A DNA stretch of 64,000 nt from Bin87 sp965197635. Lineage in GTDB: Bacteria > Chloroflexota > Dehalococcoidia > Lucifugimonadales > UBA3495. A program made the translations under genes and the position numbers. Where the stretch lies: positions 310,001 to 374,000 of the forward strand of contig CBDANN010000008.1 in the NCBI GenBank assembly GCA_965197635.1. Reading direction: 5' to 3'. The notes below the pieces were generated by a model. That model had not been told where the DNA came from, did no database searches, and was given only the letters and a program-made list of their open reading frames with translations. This document shows positions 55,994 through 64,000 of this stretch, in pieces; within the stretch, counting starts at the first letter, position 1; the number at the start of each line of letters is the position of its first letter.

Positions 55994-58053
55994 ACTGCAC
56001 CAGCGTGGTCATGCCGGCGGCGTTTTGCAGGCCGCCCAGGGAATGGGTGTATGGGTATTCGATGCGGTCGCTCCGGTAGGCTTCCACCAGGGGCGTATCG
56101 AACAGCGTCACGTAGGGCAGGTCGTCTGCGAGGAACTCCTGCATCTGGAAGACGAGTTGGCGGGCTGCGTCCACTTCCGTCTCGGCCAACAAGTCGTCAG
56201 CGAGCCGGTCGAACTCGGGATTGTTGTAGCCGCCGGCGTTGTGTCCTTCCAGCTCCGAATGGCGGCTGTGGAAGAACGCTTCCAGATAGTCGGGATAGAG
56301 GCTCAGGCTCCAGCCCAGGATCCACATATCGAAGTCCTGCCGGTTGAAAACCTTGTCCACTATGAGGTTGAAGCCGGTCAGGTCGGCCCGCAAGGGTATG
56401 CCGACCTCGTTCAGCCACCGCTCAATCCAGATGGCGAAGGTGGAGCGCAGGGGATCGTAGCCGGGGCTGGGCGCCAGCACCGTTATCGCGGGCATCGGTT
56501 CCCCGTTGGGCATCTTCAGACCCTCTCCCTGCTGCTCGACAAATCTGCCGTCTTCGCTTACCCGGGGCTCGGTCTCCCAGGTGAACCCGGCGCCCTTGAG
56601 CAGCTCCACCGCCTGGGCGATGCGCTCGCCCCGGCTCAGGCCTTTTCCGATCAGCGGAACGTCCGCGTTGTGCCACGCCTGGTTGCCTTCGGGCACCATG
56701 GTGTATATGGGGATGGCCACCCCTTGCAGCACGGTACTGGTCAGGAATTCCTTGTCGATGAGCGTCGCCACCGCCTGACGGAACGCCTTGCTGTCCATCG
56801 GCTCCTCACGGAAGTTGAAGCCCAGATAGCGCACCCCGTCCGACGGGTTTTCGATGACGGTCAATCCGTCCTCCCCCTGCAACTGCTCCTGCAACCCCCG
56901 GGACAAGCCCAGAGGGTTGAGCATGAAGTCGATGTCCCCCTTCTTCAGTGCCAGCACGGTGGCGTCCTGGCTGCCGTAAATGGAGTAGATTGCGCTGTCG
57001 GCAAAGGGTCCGACCGTGTATTCCAGCGACTTGTCGCCGCCCGTTTCCCCGTAGGCGACGAATTCATAGGCGCCCGGCTTGGTCTCCGCATAAGAGCCAT
57101 TGGCGTACTGGGTGACCACGCTGTCGCGGAAGTAGTAATCGGGGTTCCGTCACTTTTTCGGCAAAGGCTCCGCGCTCCCACTTGCTCGAAGCCGATAACC
57201 GCCGGCGGTGGGTTCGTTTCTCGGGAACGTGGGCGTAGAGAGATTTCTGCTGCTCTACGATACTTCTCCGGCCTGTTTGGCCTCGGCCACCACCGGCTCC
57301 CAATAGGCCTTGGACAGGATCGGCATGAACGCCAGGCCGAACTGCCAACGCGCCAGGCCGGGTTTCTGCTTGAAGTAATATTTTGAGCCGGTGGGAATCC
57401 AGCGCCTCCGCGTGGTCAAAGAACTCCTGATCCACTATGGAAGGCCAATTGCCGGAGAGCTGTAAATCGGTAACGGTGTGGGCGGTGAACACAAAGTCCT
57501 CCGCGGTGACGCTCATAACCGTCGCTCCACGTGACACCTTGCTTCAACGGAACCTCAGTGGTCCAGAGGGTTTCGCCACCAACGGTTTCCTCCTGCAGCG
57601 CGAGTCGGGAAATCGGCGGCCAGGGAGGGGATCCAGTCAAACCGCTGGGCGGAGTAGGTGTACAGCGCGGGCTTTCCCGCCTCCCAGGACATACTGGTTC
57701 CAAATGGTCCCGTCCGGGCCCAGGTAGGCCCAATAGTTGGTGGTGGTCAAATCTGCCGAAATGCCCAGCTGATAGACCTGCTCCTCGTCTCGCCCATCAT
57801 CGGAGCTCGTCGCTGTCGGTTGGGGAGCCTGGGCTGTTGCGGCAGGTTGGGCGGGTGCGGTGGGTCGGCCGGCCGCCGGTGGCTGGACAGGCGCGGCGGG
57901 CTGGCCGGAACCCGGCCCTGGTGTGGCCGTAACCACCACCTCCACATCCCGAACTACCTCCACTTCCCGTACCACTTCTTTGGTGCATCCCAGCAGGGAC
58001 GCCAGGAGCACGATGAGCCCACAGGCAACGATCCATCCGGTTATGCGCGCCAT
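55986..58053 (-). pseudogene. Peptide ABC transporter substrate-binding lipoprotein (SBP_bac_5), multiply frameshifted
   Basis: ATG 58053 follows AGAGGTGG and starts a lipoprotein signal (MARITGWIVACGLIVLLASLLGC), then a coiled EVVREVEVVRDVEVVVTATPG and a proline-alanine linker. Mature pieces LGISADLTTTNYWAYLGPDGTIWNQYV, ETVGGETLWTTEVPLKQGVTWSDG, TAEDFVFTAHTVTDLQLSGNWPSIVDQ and, from 57119 on, an intact C-terminal 377 residues follow in different frames. At least four shifts lie within 57130-57690. The C-terminal two thirds are clean. It would deliver peptides to the adjacent Opp permease. Confidence 0.8.
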
Positions 58054-58307
58054 CAATTCCACCTCTAGCGGACCGCCATATCCAGTAACCAAATTCGTAC
58101 CCGAGCGCGGGTAAGACGCTCCGCGTACCCAATCATAGCCGATGAAGTTATGGCTATGACATTGACACGACTCTGCCGATCTTCGCAATAACATCGACGG
58201 ACTGCTGACCGCTCATGCGTAACCGCTTCGACAAAACGCATCGCCCACGCCCACCATCGTTGGGAGCGTAGCGCGGTCGCCCCGTTTCCGCAACAAAAGC
58301 GTCGAAA

Positions 58308-58850
58308 TCAAACGTACCCGTTGCTGGTCGGCAGTTGCGGTTCGCCGTCCACCACCCTAAGCAGGTATCGATAATCGTAGCCCAGCTGCCGGATGCGTTC
58401 CCCGCCGTCGTCCCGGTCGAAAACGGCGACGACTTGCCTGACGACGCTGCCGGCGCGCTCCACGGCCTCAATGCACTTGATGAGCGACCCGCCGGTGGCG
58501 CAGGTGTCATCCACGATTGCGACCTCCCGTTCCAGGTTGCCTTCAATCTGGTTGAGCAGGCCATGACCCTTCGCTTCCCCACGGACGTAAAACCCGCAGC
58601 GAGGTATGGGCGACTGGTGCACGATGGCGGAGACTACCGGAATGGCCGCCGTCACCGGCCCGCCGACGCAGCGAACATCGTCGTCAAGCAGTCCGGCGAC
58701 CCCGCGCCCCGCGAGGACACCGCCCTGGGGCGAGAGCAGCAAGGCGCGACCGTCGATATACCAGTGGGTGGTCTTCCCCTCGGCCAGCTCAAAATGGCCC
58801 CGGTGAACATATTGACGCACCAGTTCCGCGATTGCTTGCAGGTCATCCAT
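58308..58850 (-). CDS. pyrE: Orotate phosphoribosyltransferase
   Basis: 180 residues from ATG 58850 (MDDLQAIAELVRQYVHRGHFELAEGKTTHWYID). The PRPP-binding motif is EVAIVDDTCATGGSLIKCIEA. GPVTAAIPVVSAIV and FYVRGEAKGHG form the other conserved loops. It makes orotidine-5'-phosphate in pyrimidine synthesis. Slightly short at the C-terminus but complete for the type I fold. The gap 58054-58307 upstream of the lipoprotein gene has no other gene. Confidence 0.9.
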   Translation of the reverse strand: MDDLQAIAELVRQYVHRGHFELAEGKTTHWYIDGRALLLSPQGGVLAGRGVAGLLDDDVRCVGGPVTAAIPVVSAIVHQSPIPRCGFYVRGEAKGHGLLNQIEGNLEREVAIVDDTCATGGSLIKCIEAVERAGSVVRQVVAVFDRDDGGERIRQLGYDYRYLLRVVDGEPQLPTSNGYV

Positions 58851-58906
58851 GCTATGGTTGCTCCGTGTTGGCGAAAAGTATTGGCCTGCCGTCCGCCAGG
58901 GCCTTG

Positions 58907-59014
58907 TGGTTGTCATTGCGAGGAGCGTAGCGCCGTGGCAATCTCGCCGGACCAAGCAGTCTTCTCAACACCCGGGTCCATTGCGACGAGATTGCCACCC
59001 CGCGCTCGCAAATA
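58907..59014. repeat. Intergenic inverted repeat pair, GCAATCTCG/GAGATTGCCAC type
   Basis: GTCATTGCGAGGAGCGTAGC..GGCAATCTCGCCGG at 58914-58955 and its inverted mate CGACGAGATTGCCACCCCGC..CTCGCAA at 58983-59010. Same family as two other short repeats in the window. Confidence 0.55.
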
Positions 59015-59039
59015 CCAAGAGGAAAACCGAAAATTCTGG

Positions 59040-59849
59040 CTATTCGTCGTCGATGCGCGTGATGAAATCCAGCGTCTTGCTCGCCAGGGTTTCGGGTATC
59101 TCCACCTTCATGTTGTGGCCCACGCCGTCAATTACTTCCAGCGTGGCATTGGGTATCCGCTGGGCCATAAGTTCTTGGGATTCCAGCGGAGTGATGTCGT
59201 CCTGTGCGGCGGCCAGTATCAGGGTCGGCGCCGTTATCGCCGGCAGCAGCAGCGTCAGGTCTTCGGCCAGCAGACAGGCTTGCAGCGCCATCACCACCGG
59301 CGCGGGGGTCTTGGCCCCTTCGTCGGCGTACCATTCCATTACGTCGCGGTTGGTGTTGGGCCCGAATCGCTTGTCCGAATCAGCCAGTAACCAGGCGCGA
59401 GTGCCTTCCTCCGCTAGTATGCGCCCCCACGCTCCGGTGTCCATGCTGGCCCCCATGCGGGCCAGTCTCGGGGTGGACGCCACCAACGTCAGGCTGTGCA
59501 GCCGATCCGGGAAATCGTGCGCGAAACGCAGGCTGACGATGCCGCCGGCCGAAGCCCCAACCAGGTGGACCTTGTCAATAGTCAAGCCGTCCATCATCCG
59601 GGCGATGTCGGCGGCCAGTTCCGTCAGCACGTACCGCATTTTGGCCGGCGGCGGAGTACCGGCGTGTCCCCGCATATCGAAGCGCACCACGGCGGAGCGC
59701 CGGGCCAGCGTGGGCACCCAGGGCCGCCAGCGATGCAGGTTCCCCCCGGCGGCGTGGTGGAGCAGCACCGGAGCAACCGGACGCCAGGGGTCGGAGAAGT
59801 CGTCCACGTGATAATGGAACCGGTCGCCATTCGGGTCTAGTGTCGGCAT
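59040..59849 (-). CDS. Alpha/beta hydrolase
   Basis: 269 residues from ATG 59849 (MPTLDPNGDRFHYHVDDF, CGGAG upstream). A longer start at 59888 would overlap a terminator hairpin. Nucleophile motif VHLVGASAGGIVSLRFA (Ser), oxyanion-side LLHHAAGGNLHRW, late Asp in AAAQDDITPLES and His in VIDGVGHNMKVE complete the triad. Substrate unknown; lies next to an LLM monooxygenase in the same direction. Confidence 0.88.
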   Translation of the reverse strand: MPTLDPNGDRFHYHVDDFSDPWRPVAPVLLHHAAGGNLHRWRPWVPTLARRSAVVRFDMRGHAGTPPPAKMRYVLTELAADIARMMDGLTIDKVHLVGASAGGIVSLRFAHDFPDRLHSLTLVASTPRLARMGASMDTGAWGRILAEEGTRAWLLADSDKRFGPNTNRDVMEWYADEGAKTPAPVVMALQACLLAEDLTLLLPAITAPTLILAAAQDDITPLESQELMAQRIPNATLEVIDGVGHNMKVEIPETLASKTLDFITRIDDE

Positions 59850-59865
59850 ACTCGCTCCGTCTTGT

Positions 59866-59903
59866 CCATAATAAACGGCCTCTTCCAAGATCGGGAGAGG
59901 CCG
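59866..59903 (-). terminator. Terminator-like hairpin after the LLM gene
   Basis: Minus strand: CGGCCTCT/AGAGGCCG 8-bp stem (59876-59903) followed by TTTATTATGG. It lies 36 bp downstream of the LLM stop and before the hydrolase start. Confidence 0.55.
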
Positions 59904-59939
59904 CCAAATTACCGGTCGTTTGGGTCGGTCGGATCCGGT

Positions 59940-61235
59940 TTAGTCGGCCGCCGTGACTTCCGCCGGGGCTGCCGGAGCGCCGTTGGTTTGGGCCACGTAG
60001 GGCTGGCCGGTGGCCGGATCAACCTCGAAGGGCCCGGGCAGTTCCAGCTCCTTGGCCATCTCACGGACGGCGGGCAGCACTTCCTGTCCCATCAGGCGCA
60101 GGCTGCGCATGGCGTCGTCGTGGGTCATCGCGCCGTCGCCGTCCCAGAAGAAGATGCTGCCGGGGCGGATGGTCTCCAGGACGTGGCGGATTTTGGGGAT
60201 CACGGTGTCCGGCGTGCCGGAGATGATGGTGTAGTCCTCGACCTGCTGCTCGTAGGGACGGGACAATACGCCCCCGGGTCCGGCGCTGCCGCCCCGGGCC
60301 GCGGTGGCAACCTCCGTGGTGGGCAGCACCCGACGCCGGGAGGTCAGGCCGGGGAGATGCAGCAGGGCCTGGTTGGTGGTTCCTTCGTTGCCGGCCAGGA
60401 AGGGGTTGCTGGGCCCCTGCACGTACTTGCGGCCCGTCTGTTCGGCCAGCTCTTCGGTTTCGTCAACGTGGACCTTCCACAGGTAGCCGATGTTCTGGGG
60501 GCCGGACTCGTAGCCCAGCTCTGCTGCGGTGTCGTGGTAAATCTGGAACGCTGCCTTGGTGGGTTCCATCTCGGTAGCGAGCATGATGTAGGGTATACGT
60601 TGCTCGGCGGCCCAGATCAGTGAGTCGCGGGAGACCACTCCCGGCAACCAGATGGGCGGATGGGGTTTCTGGTAAGGCTTGACCCAGGGGTTGACGTGTC
60701 GGAAGTGGAAGTGCTTGCCCTCCCAGCGGAAGGGGCCGGGGGTGGTCCACGCCTTGACGATGAGCTCATGGGCTTCCTTGAACCGCTCCCAGTTGTAGTG
60801 GGGTTCAATGTTGTGGGCCACGCTCTCGCGACCGGTGCCACGCACCCAGCCGGAAACCAGCCGGCCGTGGGAAATCATGTCGATCATGGACAGTTGCTCA
60901 ACCAGCCACAGCGGGTCGTCCCAGAGCGGGAGGATGTTTCCCAGAAGGACGATCTTGGCGCGGTTGGTGATGCGGGCCAGGACGGAGGCCTCAACGTTCA
61001 TCGCGCCGCCCATGCAGAAGGGCGTGCTGTGGTGTTCGTTGAGCATCAGGCCGTCGAAGCCCATCTCCTCCGCGTAGAGTTTCTCGTCGAGGTAACGGTT
61101 GTAAAGTTGCGCGCCCAGCTCGGCATCGTAGATGTCGTTGCTGACGTTGAGGTCCATGATGGACTTGCCAGTGGCGCCAAAGTACCCGGACTTGGGGTCC
61201 TGGTACGGCCTTTCCGTGAAATATCCAATGAACAT
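59940..61235 (-). CDS. LLM class flavin-dependent oxidoreductase (luciferase-like monooxygenase)
   Basis: 431 residues. MFIGYFTERPYQDPKSGYFG, FDGLMLNEHHSTPFCMGGAMNVEASVLARITNRAKIVLLGNILPLWDDPLWLVEQLSMIDMISHGRLVSGWVRGTG and WLPGVVSRDSLIWAA are typical of long bacterial luciferase-like proteins. It is longer than usual, with an insert at residues about 290-330 (RRRVLPTTEVATAARGGSAGPGG) and an alanine-rich tail. FMN or F420 use cannot be told. Confidence 0.9.
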   Translation of the reverse strand: MFIGYFTERPYQDPKSGYFGATGKSIMDLNVSNDIYDAELGAQLYNRYLDEKLYAEEMGFDGLMLNEHHSTPFCMGGAMNVEASVLARITNRAKIVLLGNILPLWDDPLWLVEQLSMIDMISHGRLVSGWVRGTGRESVAHNIEPHYNWERFKEAHELIVKAWTTPGPFRWEGKHFHFRHVNPWVKPYQKPHPPIWLPGVVSRDSLIWAAEQRIPYIMLATEMEPTKAAFQIYHDTAAELGYESGPQNIGYLWKVHVDETEELAEQTGRKYVQGPSNPFLAGNEGTTNQALLHLPGLTSRRRVLPTTEVATAARGGSAGPGGVLSRPYEQQVEDYTIISGTPDTVIPKIRHVLETIRPGSIFFWDGDGAMTHDDAMRSLRLMGQEVLPAVREMAKELELPGPFEVDPATGQPYVAQTNGAPAAPAEVTAAD

Positions 61236-61291
61236 GATGCTTCTCCTTGCGGCTCCGGCTACGCGCGAATTTTACCATAATGGGTGATGCG

Positions 61292-61678
61292 TTATTGGGT
61301 TGCCAAAACTTCGGCGTCGCTGATGTACTGGGCGGTTTCTCTGATACGCCGTTCGGTCTGGGGGTTGCAGCGTTTGTCGTAGAAGCAGGCGCCGTGGAGT
61401 TGCCCCAGGCGGCTGTAATAGCGTCCCAGGAGGCTTTGCGCGGCTGACTCCCGGTCTGCCAGTCCGTCCAGCCCGTCGGTGGTGCGTGCGGTGGTCACCG
61501 GTTCTTCGCCGGTGCGGGCCAGGATGAGGGCGTCGGTGGCCCGCTTGGCGGCACACCAGGCTTTCTCTGCCGCGTCGCGGATGTCGCCGCTGTCAAGACG
61601 TTCGATGGCTTGGACGTGGACCTCGCGGGCATCGGTAAAAAGCCCGCGCACGCGGTCCTGTATTGAAGTGGTGGTCAC
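61292..61678 (-). CDS. HEPN-like (PaREP1-type) helical protein
   Basis: 128 residues from GTG 61678 (VTTTSIQDRVRGLFTDAREVHVQAIERLDSGDIRDAAEKAWCAAKRATDALILARTG). The RLDSGDIRDAAEKAW pattern is typical of HEPN/PaREP1 helical bundles. No Rx4-6H RNase motif is clear. Probably a small regulatory or toxin-like protein. 56 bp upstream of the LLM start in the same direction. Confidence 0.6.
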   Translation of the reverse strand: MTTTSIQDRVRGLFTDAREVHVQAIERLDSGDIRDAAEKAWCAAKRATDALILARTGEEPVTTARTTDGLDGLADRESAAQSLLGRYYSRLGQLHGACFYDKRCNPQTERRIRETAQYISDAEVLATQ

Positions 61679-61757
61679 TTGTCGCTCCGTCCCGGAATTG
61701 TAGGGATACCTTGTCAACGCGCGGTCAAATAGGGCGATGACTGAATGCAACCACGTT

Positions 61758-62558
61758 CTAGGACGACAGGAACTGCTTCACCAAGCCGATGAATTCATCG
61801 GTCTTTTCAATCTCCGGGCGATGGCCGCAACCCTCCAGGATGTCCAGTCGGGAGCCGGGGATGGAATCGTGGTACGCCTGCCCCGCTGAAACCGGGACGA
61901 TGTTGTCCTCACGTCCCCAGATGATCTGGGTGGGTACGCGCTTGAGGCGGTGGACGAGGTTGGGGAAGCCCAGGTAGTGCATATACGGACGCCAGCTGAG
62001 CCGGCAAGCCTCTTCCCGCGCCACCGCCCAAGCCTCGGCCAGCTCTGCGGAAGGCTCTTCGGGGCAAATCTGGCTGAACTCAGGGGTGTTTTCAGGATCG
62101 TGGACGCCGGTGGTCAGATATTCCTCGGCCACGACTAGGAACATATCGAAAATCTCGCCCGTGGGCGGACGGATACCCGCCGGACCCACCAGCACCAGTT
62201 TGTTGAACAGGTCAGGCGACATCGAGGCCATCTCGGCGGCCAGCCAACCGCCCAGGGAGAAGCCCATCAGGTTCGCCTGGCCCAACCCCAGATCGTCGAT
62301 GGCCTCCAGATACCAGCCGGCCAGGTCGCGGATGTTCATCACCCAATCCTGGCGCTCCGTCGCTCCAAAACCGGGATGCGACGGTATGTACACACTGTGC
62401 TCCTGGGCCAGGACATCGTGGTACCGGAGTTGGCCATGGTGCCCGAATTCGTCGTGGAGAATCAGCAGGGGGGTACCGCTGCCTCCCCGGACCATCTGCA
62501 GTTTGACCCCCGCAACCTCCACGAACTCTTCCGTCCACGCATGGGTGCCTGTCGCCAT
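61758..62558 (-). CDS. Alpha/beta hydrolase
   Basis: 266 residues from ATG 62558 (MATGTHAWTEEFVEVAGVKLQMVRGGSGTPLLILHDEFGHHGQ, GGAGG upstream). Nucleophile NLMGFSLGGWLAAEMA, Asp in GREDNIVPVSAGQ, His in LEGCGHRPEIEKTDEF. The family resembles meta-cleavage product hydrolases, so a role in aromatic ring breakdown is possible but unproven. Confidence 0.88.
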   Translation of the reverse strand: MATGTHAWTEEFVEVAGVKLQMVRGGSGTPLLILHDEFGHHGQLRYHDVLAQEHSVYIPSHPGFGATERQDWVMNIRDLAGWYLEAIDDLGLGQANLMGFSLGGWLAAEMASMSPDLFNKLVLVGPAGIRPPTGEIFDMFLVVAEEYLTTGVHDPENTPEFSQICPEEPSAELAEAWAVAREEACRLSWRPYMHYLGFPNLVHRLKRVPTQIIWGREDNIVPVSAGQAYHDSIPGSRLDILEGCGHRPEIEKTDEFIGLVKQFLSS

Positions 62559-62591
62559 TTCCTGTGTCCTCCTTGACATTTGAGCAGTCAC

Positions 62592-62830
62592 AGCCGTTTC
62601 GGCCCCTATAATAGCACCGCGCCAGACATAAAGTAGGGAGCGGCTCCGAAACCCAGGGCTATCGCGTTTGAATGAATTTTTAGAAATGCGCTAGTTTGCC
62701 ATGCTCCGGCACGGCTGCGGACGGCCTGGCCTACCTGGACCCCAGGGAAAATGGCCCCAGCCGAAAGAGGCCGTCAGAGGGGTCGGCCATCGTGAGACCG
62801 CAGAGGGCGGCAAGTGTCAACCTCATTGCT
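62592..62830. other. Intergenic region, no gene seen
   Basis: No coding frame with conserved features. It precedes MITE family A copy 3, which is followed by another 160 bp without a gene. Confidence 0.4.
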
Positions 62831-62942
62831 GGTAGCGTTCCGTATTAGGTGGTTTGATTCCATAGATGCCGTTGCCAGTGCGGGTAGGGGTGAATGGCCA
62901 TTCGCCCCTACGGACGGAAACCACCTAAATCGGAACGCTACC
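62831..62942 (-). mobile_element. MITE family A, copy 3 (inverted)
   Basis: 112 bp, ends GGTAGCGTTCCG and CGGAACGCTACC. The interior is in the opposite orientation to copies 1 and 2. The target duplication is CTCATTGCT at 62822-62830 and 62943-62951, 9 of 9. Confidence 0.85.
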
Positions 62943-63111
62943 CTCATTGCTCCGTCATGTTGACCGTCATGGTTTCAGTCCCCTTGCTTGATGTTAGGAT
63001 GGGAAGCGGACTGGTACTTCCCTGGTATCAAGTACTGGGACATGCTTGCGCGGAAAACAAGACGAGAGCCGACGTAACGGGTTGGCTATCGCTCAACGGG
63101 AGGTCTTGCTG

Positions 63112-63489
63112 ATGAACATACAGACTTTGGACCGGAGTCCACGGAATCATCGTGGAGGGCAGGTATCGCACCTGCTATTGGCTTCGGGCCAGTTCGGGTC
63201 CGAGAATCTGGCCGTCACCTGGGTTGAAGGCGAGCCGGGCAGCGAACAAGCCGTCCACTCTCACGAGGGACGGGAGCAGGTGTACGTGATTGTGCAGGGA
63301 CGGGGCGCGATGAGGGTCGGCGAAGAGGTGGAAGAAGTCGGGCCCGGCACGGCGGTCCTGGTGCCGCCCGAAACGAGCCACTCTATCCGCAACATCGGAG
63401 AGGAAAATCTCATCTACGTCTCCGCGACTTCGCCGCCTTTTGAGATGCAGGAGGGGAACACCCGGTGGTCCGCCCCGGCGGGTTCGTAG
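63112..63489 (+). CDS. Cupin domain protein
   Basis: 125 residues from ATG 63112 (GGGAGG upstream). Cupin motif 1 is GSEQAVHSHEGREQVYVIVQGRG, and motif 2 is VEEVGPGTAVLVPPETSHSIRNIGEENL. The His-His-Glu-His metal set is intact. Single-domain cupins serve many roles; function unknown. Confidence 0.85.
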   Translation: MNIQTLDRSPRNHRGGQVSHLLLASGQFGSENLAVTWVEGEPGSEQAVHSHEGREQVYVIVQGRGAMRVGEEVEEVGPGTAVLVPPETSHSIRNIGEENLIYVSATSPPFEMQEGNTRWSAPAGS

Positions 63490-63693
63490 AAAGGCCCTTG
63501 CCACGCGACGGTGTCCCGTTGCCGGCTGTCTGGTCAGCTACGTTGCTCTGGCGGATTCCCTGGGGTCGCTGATTTGGTTTAGACAGCGGGATTGGCAGGT
63601 ATCATCTATTGGACGACTCCAACTGCGAGAATCCCCCAACCACCAAAGCTCTGCTTACGACGATTCCCAACCGATCAGCAGACCGGCTGCTCC

Positions 63694-64000
63694 ATGAAAC
63701 CTAGCCGTAAACCGTTGTACTACGGTTGGGTTGTTGCCGCGGCGACCGGGGCCATTGGCTTCTCCAATGCCGCTTCCGCGATCTCGATACTGACCATATT
63801 TGTCGTCCCAATGTCCGACGAGTTCGGCTGGGGTCGCACCGAAATCGCGGGCGCCACTACCGTGGGTGCCGTGTTGGGAGCGGCTCTGGCCCCCTTCGTC
63901 GGGCGGTTGGTGGACCGGTTGGGTTCCAGGATTGTCCTGGCGGTGAGCGGGGTGGTGATCGCACTGGGCTGCGTGTACCTTTCGGTGGTGCAAACTCTGC
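63694..64000 (+). CDS. MFS transporter, N-terminus (partial, runs off the right edge)
   Basis: From ATG 63694 the frame stays open to the window end, 102 residues. LYYGWVVAAATGAIGFSNAASAISILTIFVVPMSDEFGWGRTEIAGATTVGAVLGAALAPFVGRLVDRLGSR shows helices 1-3 and the GRLVDRLGSR loop of OFA/MCT-type MFS carriers. Substrate unknown. 63490-63693 upstream has no other gene. Confidence 0.85.
   Translation, partial: MKPSRKPLYYGWVVAAATGAIGFSNAASAISILTIFVVPMSDEFGWGRTEIAGATTVGAVLGAALAPFVGRLVDRLGSRIVLAVSGVVIALGCVYLSVVQTL

Noticed and set aside
1..64000. tRNA, rRNA or CRISPR array
   Set aside because: I saw no cloverleaf with matching arms, no rRNA-like stretch and no short regular direct repeats with spacers.

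Overview
The window is GC-rich bacterial DNA. It carries a soluble NuoEFG/formate-dehydrogenase-like module, two LLM-class flavin (one F420-type) oxidoreductases, a Rieske oxygenase, alpha/beta hydrolases, trehalose synthesis genes, an Opp-type peptide transporter, FN3/GLUG surface proteins and many insertion sequences. This gene style recalls free-living or sponge-associated Chloroflexota (SAR202/Dehalococcoidia-like). That placement is inference from gene content only; no rRNA or other phylogenetic marker is present.

Layout. 1-5.5 kb: a minus-strand operon nuoE-nuoF-(nuoG/fdhA-like) followed by a ferredoxin-NADP reductase that runs off the left edge. 5.6-8.0 kb: four tandem Uma2 (DUF820) paralogs. 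8.0-9.5 kb: a DsbA/FrnE-family gene whose first active-site cysteine codon is UGA (probable selenocysteine), then a HAD phosphatase. 9.7-10.4 kb: the 5' half of a secreted FN3/GLUG-repeat protein. Its 3' half is at 36.5-37.5 kb.

10,422-36,474 is a 26-kb accessory island with perfect 19-bp inverted ends and a 6-bp target duplication, inserted cleanly in that surface-protein gene. Inside are an N-terminally truncated PLD/SNF2 helicase, a broken phospholipase-A2-like secreted protein, an RCC1-repeat lipoprotein, a decayed type ISP restriction-modification enzyme, and a nest of IS elements: three IS1380 copies, IS1380 remnants, IS4, IS982, ISAs1 inside IS66, and an IS1182/IS5-like transposase split by IS1380. 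Most defence genes in the island are decayed.

37.5-64 kb is mostly intact: otsB/otsA, a second (decayed) IS66, an AAA ATPase plus TOPRIM-like gene pair, an MFS exporter, an F420-type oxidoreductase, a VOC protein, a Rieske oxygenase, a VapBC-like toxin-antitoxin pair, oppF-oppD-oppC-oppB with a frameshifted solute-binding lipoprotein, pyrE, two alpha/beta hydrolases, an LLM monooxygenase, a HEPN-like protein, a cupin and the start of an MFS transporter. This part carries at least three families of short MITE-like repeats. One family has three copies of 112 bp, two of them with perfect 9-bp target duplications.

Several genes are broken by single-base indels, sometimes in short homopolymers. 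I cannot tell true decay from assembly error here, and I flag each case.
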